Part shown: piece after piece, positions 33,896-34,355 of the stretch
How positions within the stretch are numbered: the first letter of the stretch is position 1
Layout: the number at the start of each line of letters is the position of its first letter
From: Actinomortierella ambigua
Lineage: Eukaryota; Mortierellomycota; Mortierellomycetes; Mortierellales; Mortierellaceae
Assembly: GCA_016098155.1 (NCBI GenBank)
Contig: JAAAJB010000377.1
Coordinates: 1 to 34,355, forward strand
Length of the DNA: 34,355 nt
Direction: 5' to 3'
The notes under the pieces: model-generated
What the model saw: the letters and a program-made list of their open reading frames with translations, nothing else
What the model was told of the DNA's origin: nothing
The model's database searches: none
Made by a program: the position numbers and the translations under genes

Positions 33896-34355
33896 TTAGT
33901 TGGTAAGAGTGACCCTCTGACCAACATGCGACGAGCCGCCTGTCTGGATCACCTCCTCAAAGATCCACTCACCAACGTCTGCACGGTGAACCGTGTAGCC
34001 GATCGCCGGCTCACTCTCAGTGCCGGCCCTAAGCAACTTGGCGCCCTTGCGACTTTTGCTGTGAACGAGATGATCGCCGGTCAGGAGGCTGGGTCGGACC
34101 ACCACTGCACCGCGGAATACGCGTTGACTGTGATCAGATTGAGCCATGTGGCCGTCAAGGAGCTGCTCCATGGCCTTTTTGTCGGCGTGAGGGACGGCCA
34201 AGAGCTTGTGGTAGAGGATTTGGAATCCAAACGGTACGTCTTCCTTCACCTCAGAAACACCTGTGGTTGAGATTACAGTCACCAGTGGCTTTGTGGACTC
34301 ATCGGTGGGAGTGGTGTTGCTGGACTCGATCTCGCGCAGGGCCTGGATGATGTTG
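33896..34355 (-). CDS. NAD(P)-binding Rossmann (NmrA/SDR-like) protein, C-terminal part
   Basis: Partial: the coding frame runs off the right edge of the window, so the N-terminal dinucleotide-binding Gly-rich motif is not visible. The 152 visible residues show TVISTTGVSEVKEDVPFGFQ, VPHADKKAMEQLL, then RGAVVVRPSLLTGD and GYTVHRADVGEWIFEEVI with VTLT at the end. This order (STTG, then the DK-x-x-ME helix, then V-x-RPS-x-LT, then RADV) is typical of atypical short-chain dehydrogenase/NAD(P)-binding domain proteins (Pfam NAD(P)H-binding type) found in many fungi. The substrate cannot be told. The stop lies 141 bp before the start of the next - strand gene. Confidence 0.75.
   Translation of the reverse strand, partial: NIIQALREIESSNTTPTDESTKPLVTVISTTGVSEVKEDVPFGFQILYHKLLAVPHADKKAMEQLLDGHMAQSDHSQRVFRGAVVVRPSLLTGDHLVHSKSRKGAKLLRAGTESEPAIGYTVHRADVGEWIFEEVIQTGGSSHVGQRVTLTN

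Overview
The window reads as nuclear DNA of a filamentous fungus. Genes are split by short GT-AG introns (mostly about 75-140 nt), and the recognisable products are fungal: an ERMES subunit (Mdm12), a Golgi-type apyrase, a DUF1765/UPF0592-type protein, and a TFIIIA whose finger layout resembles the fission yeast form. Ser/Gln/His/Gly-rich low-complexity insertions interrupt most proteins, and CT-rich leaders precede several genes. An early-diverging lineage such as Mortierellomycota is my best guess, but this is inference from style, not a marker-gene result.

Layout. On the + strand lie a DUF1765-like gene (770-7157, 8 exons), TFIIIA (7341-9327, 4 exons) and mdm12 (9496-12999, 4 exons), with gaps of only 183 and 168 bp. 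A roughly 2 kb gap (13000-15039) follows. It is empty except for a decayed DDE (Tc1/mariner-like) transposase fragment near 14354-14590. On the - strand, a Ynd1-type apyrase (18783 down to 15040) faces mdm12 tail to tail. A 1.16 kb divergent intergenic region full of ACAG and GA microsatellites separates it from a single-exon seven-helix TM198-like membrane protein (19945-20898, +). That gene runs tail to tail into a giant - strand gene (29899 down to 21167, 4 exons, about 2804 aa), which I assembled from three long open frames and one short exon. It has an N-terminal RasGAP-like domain and C-terminal Sel1-type repeats. Beyond a 1.36 kb non-coding gap, the - strand carries an unidentified five-exon gene (33754 down to 31261, 627 aa) and the C-terminal part of an NAD(P)-binding Rossmann protein cut by the window edge (33896-34355).

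The genes do not form an obvious pathway cluster. They look like ordinary housekeeping and cell-biology genes: 5S rRNA transcription, ER-mitochondria lipid contact, Golgi nucleotide hydrolysis, and small-GTPase control. All splice junctions were checked by reading phase: every gene model given sums to a multiple of three with no internal stop. The most unusual points are the RasGAP-Sel1 giant, a roughly 750-residue insertion inside the Mdm12 SMP domain, a roughly 636-residue cytosolic tail on the apyrase together with a stop-free intron of 36 codons, and the transposase relic.
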